A stretch of DNA of 6,956 nucleotides from Defluviitaleaceae bacterium (GTDB lineage Bacteria > Bacillota > Clostridia > Lachnospirales > WQUN01). Location of the stretch: NCBI GenBank assembly GCA_009783395.1, contig WRHA01000319.1, forward strand, positions 1 through 6,956, read 5' to 3'. The position numbers and the translations under genes were made by a program. Shown here piece by piece: positions 6,198 to 6,956 of this stretch. Below the pieces are notes generated by a model, which saw nothing but the letters and a program-made list of their open reading frames with translations, did not search any database and was not told the DNA's origin. Position 1 is the stretch's first letter. Each line of letters starts with the position of its first letter.

Positions 6198-6956
6198 ATG
6201 GAAGTGAAAAGTTATCTCTTGCGTGATGCGGGGCTTCCGCTGACGCCGAATGCTTCGCATGGTGCGGAAAAAGTTGCGCCTCCGGATGCCGCATTGTCGT
6301 CTGCCGCTTTGCCGGATGCTACTTCGTCGTCCGGCGCAAATGAGGCTTATTTTTTAAAGGAAGCACCTGTTCCAACAGAGGTTTTGACGCAAACCCTGCT
6401 AACTTACGGCTACAAGGTCACGGACGAGAACAAGGCTATGTTGCGGCTTATGCTCGAGAACGGAATGCCGCTTACGGAAGAGAGTATTCGCCGCATGAAT
6501 CAAGCGTTGAAGCTGGCGCAGTCGCCGGAGCGCGCACTTTTTATGTTGCAAAACAATATTCGGATGACGCAGGCAAATGCGGCACTGCTCAAAGGTTTCG
6601 CCGCGGGACAAACGAAAATGGCGGCACAACTTAACGTGCTTTTGGATGCGGTTGACGCAATGCAGAACAGCAATCCGGTACTTGCGGCGAAGTTGAAGCA
6701 AATTCTTACAGGCGAGCCGGGGGAGATGACACAACAACAAGCCCCCGCGACTGCCGATCCTCATTCTGCCGTTGCTCCGAAAATGCCGACGCAAACAGTG
6801 CCGCCGCAGGTACAAGCGCAGGTACAATCGCAGGCACAATCGGAAATACAACAACAACCCGCAACCCCGCCGCAATCCCCCGGCACACAACCGCAAATCA
6901 CCCAACCCGCATCCGCGCACCAACAATCAAACCCATCGCCGCAAACCATCCCCGCC
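6198..6956 (+). CDS. Partial gene: helical-repeat protein with Gln/Pro-rich tail, possibly flagellum-related
   Basis: The frame is open from ATG at 6198 to the last base, 253 codons with no stop, so the C-terminus is outside the window. Residues 1-18 (ending in AGLPLTPN) are followed by a low-complexity Ala/Ser linker (about 19-50). A helical region follows (about 58-172) with recurring short units: YKVTDEN near 72, MPLTEES near 90 and IRMTQAN near 121, each a turn followed by an amphipathic helix. From about 178 the chain is rich in Gln, Pro and Ala. The unit pattern resembles poorly characterised proteins of Clostridia that I associate with FliK-like hook-length proteins (DUF6240-like); this is from memory and weak. 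No signal peptide is seen. The start is uncertain: ATG at 6186 is in frame four codons earlier, ribosome-binding signals for both are poor, and the frame stays open further upstream. It lies 70 nt after the nuclease gene. Confidence 0.7.
   Translation, partial: MEVKSYLLRDAGLPLTPNASHGAEKVAPPDAALSSAALPDATSSSGANEAYFLKEAPVPTEVLTQTLLTYGYKVTDENKAMLRLMLENGMPLTEESIRRMNQALKLAQSPERALFMLQNNIRMTQANAALLKGFAAGQTKMAAQLNVLLDAVDAMQNSNPVLAAKLKQILTGEPGEMTQQQAPATADPHSAVAPKMPTQTVPPQVQAQVQSQAQSEIQQQPATPPQSPGTQPQITQPASAHQQSNPSPQTIPA
6282..6331 (+). repeat. Two imperfect 20-nt direct repeats in a linker-coding stretch
   Basis: Copies at 6282-6301 and 6312-6331 match at 16 of 20 positions and are spaced by exactly 30 nt, keeping the frame. 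They encode PDAALSS and PDATSSS in the Ala/Ser linker of the partial gene, consistent with linker growth by duplication. Confidence 0.55.
6804..6851 (+). repeat. Four tandem 12-bp repeats encoding a Gln-rich tract
   Basis: Four in-frame units begin at 6804, 6816, 6828 and 6840. The first three are close copies of xCGCAGGTACAA and the fourth has diverged. They encode PQVQ, AQVQ, SQAQ and SEIQ. Because the unit is a multiple of three, slippage would change length without breaking the frame, as often seen in unstructured linkers. Confidence 0.8.

Noticed and set aside
6349..6359. U UUU UUA slippery heptamer followed by AAGG in the last gene
   Set aside because: The heptamer fits a -1 frameshift signal and the -1 frame stays open for about 85-90 codons, but no stable downstream structure is obvious and the shifted product looks like noise.
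6399..6926. 175-codon leftward frame rich in Arg, Leu and Cys
   Set aside because: It is the complement of the low-complexity Gln/Pro region of the last gene. The rightward frame shows a sensible helical pattern and in-frame repeats.
1..6956. CRISPR arrays, tRNA/rRNA genes, insertion sequences
   Set aside because: No regularly spaced repeats, tRNA or rRNA signatures, transposase motifs or target duplications were seen.

Overview
The window carries six protein-coding genes: one leftward gene at the left end and five rightward genes packed head to tail. Base composition looks balanced to slightly AT-rich by eye. Shine-Dalgarno sites are strong and purine-rich, and TTG/GTG starts are likely. 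Together with an AmmeMemoRadiSam gene set, an ExoA-type AP endonuclease, a PAS-kinase-REC-HPt hybrid sensor and a protein that may be flagellum-related, this suggests an anaerobic, probably motile bacterium, perhaps of the Clostridia type. That placement is inferred from family content only; no marker gene fixes the taxon.

Layout. Positions 1-115 form a very regular long inverted repeat, just past the stop codon of a leftward gene for a six-helix YgjV-family membrane protein (139-837, minus). Its register mismatches become G.U pairs on the minus strand only, which suggests a leftward-transcribed structured RNA or 3'-UTR element. The divergent intergenic region (838-962) holds a perfect 27-nt palindrome (859-885) and weak candidate promoters facing both ways.

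From 963 to the end runs a probable operon: a LigB/MEMO-type protein (963-1748), a separate AMMECR1-domain protein (1741-2262, 8-nt overlap), the AmmeMemoRadiSam radical SAM enzyme (2271-3113), a membrane-anchored hybrid histidine kinase (3138-5375, TTG start), an exodeoxyribonuclease III / AP endonuclease (5375-6127, 1-nt overlap) and a protein cut by the window end (6198 onward) with short helical repeats followed by a Gln/Pro-rich tail.

How the genes may work together. The first three are the recognised AmmeMemoRadiSam trio, a conserved set that, to my knowledge, has no settled biochemical function. A multi-step phosphorelay kinase follows 24 nt later with no DNA-binding response regulator in view, so its output lies elsewhere. 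The AP endonuclease is translationally coupled to the kinase. Whether these neighbours share a process or only a transcript cannot be decided from the window.

The best candidates for something undescribed are the long hairpin at 1-115 and the palindrome at 859-885. Smaller points are the split LigB/AMMECR1 pair, the short radical SAM enzyme and the nested out-of-frame start at the kinase.
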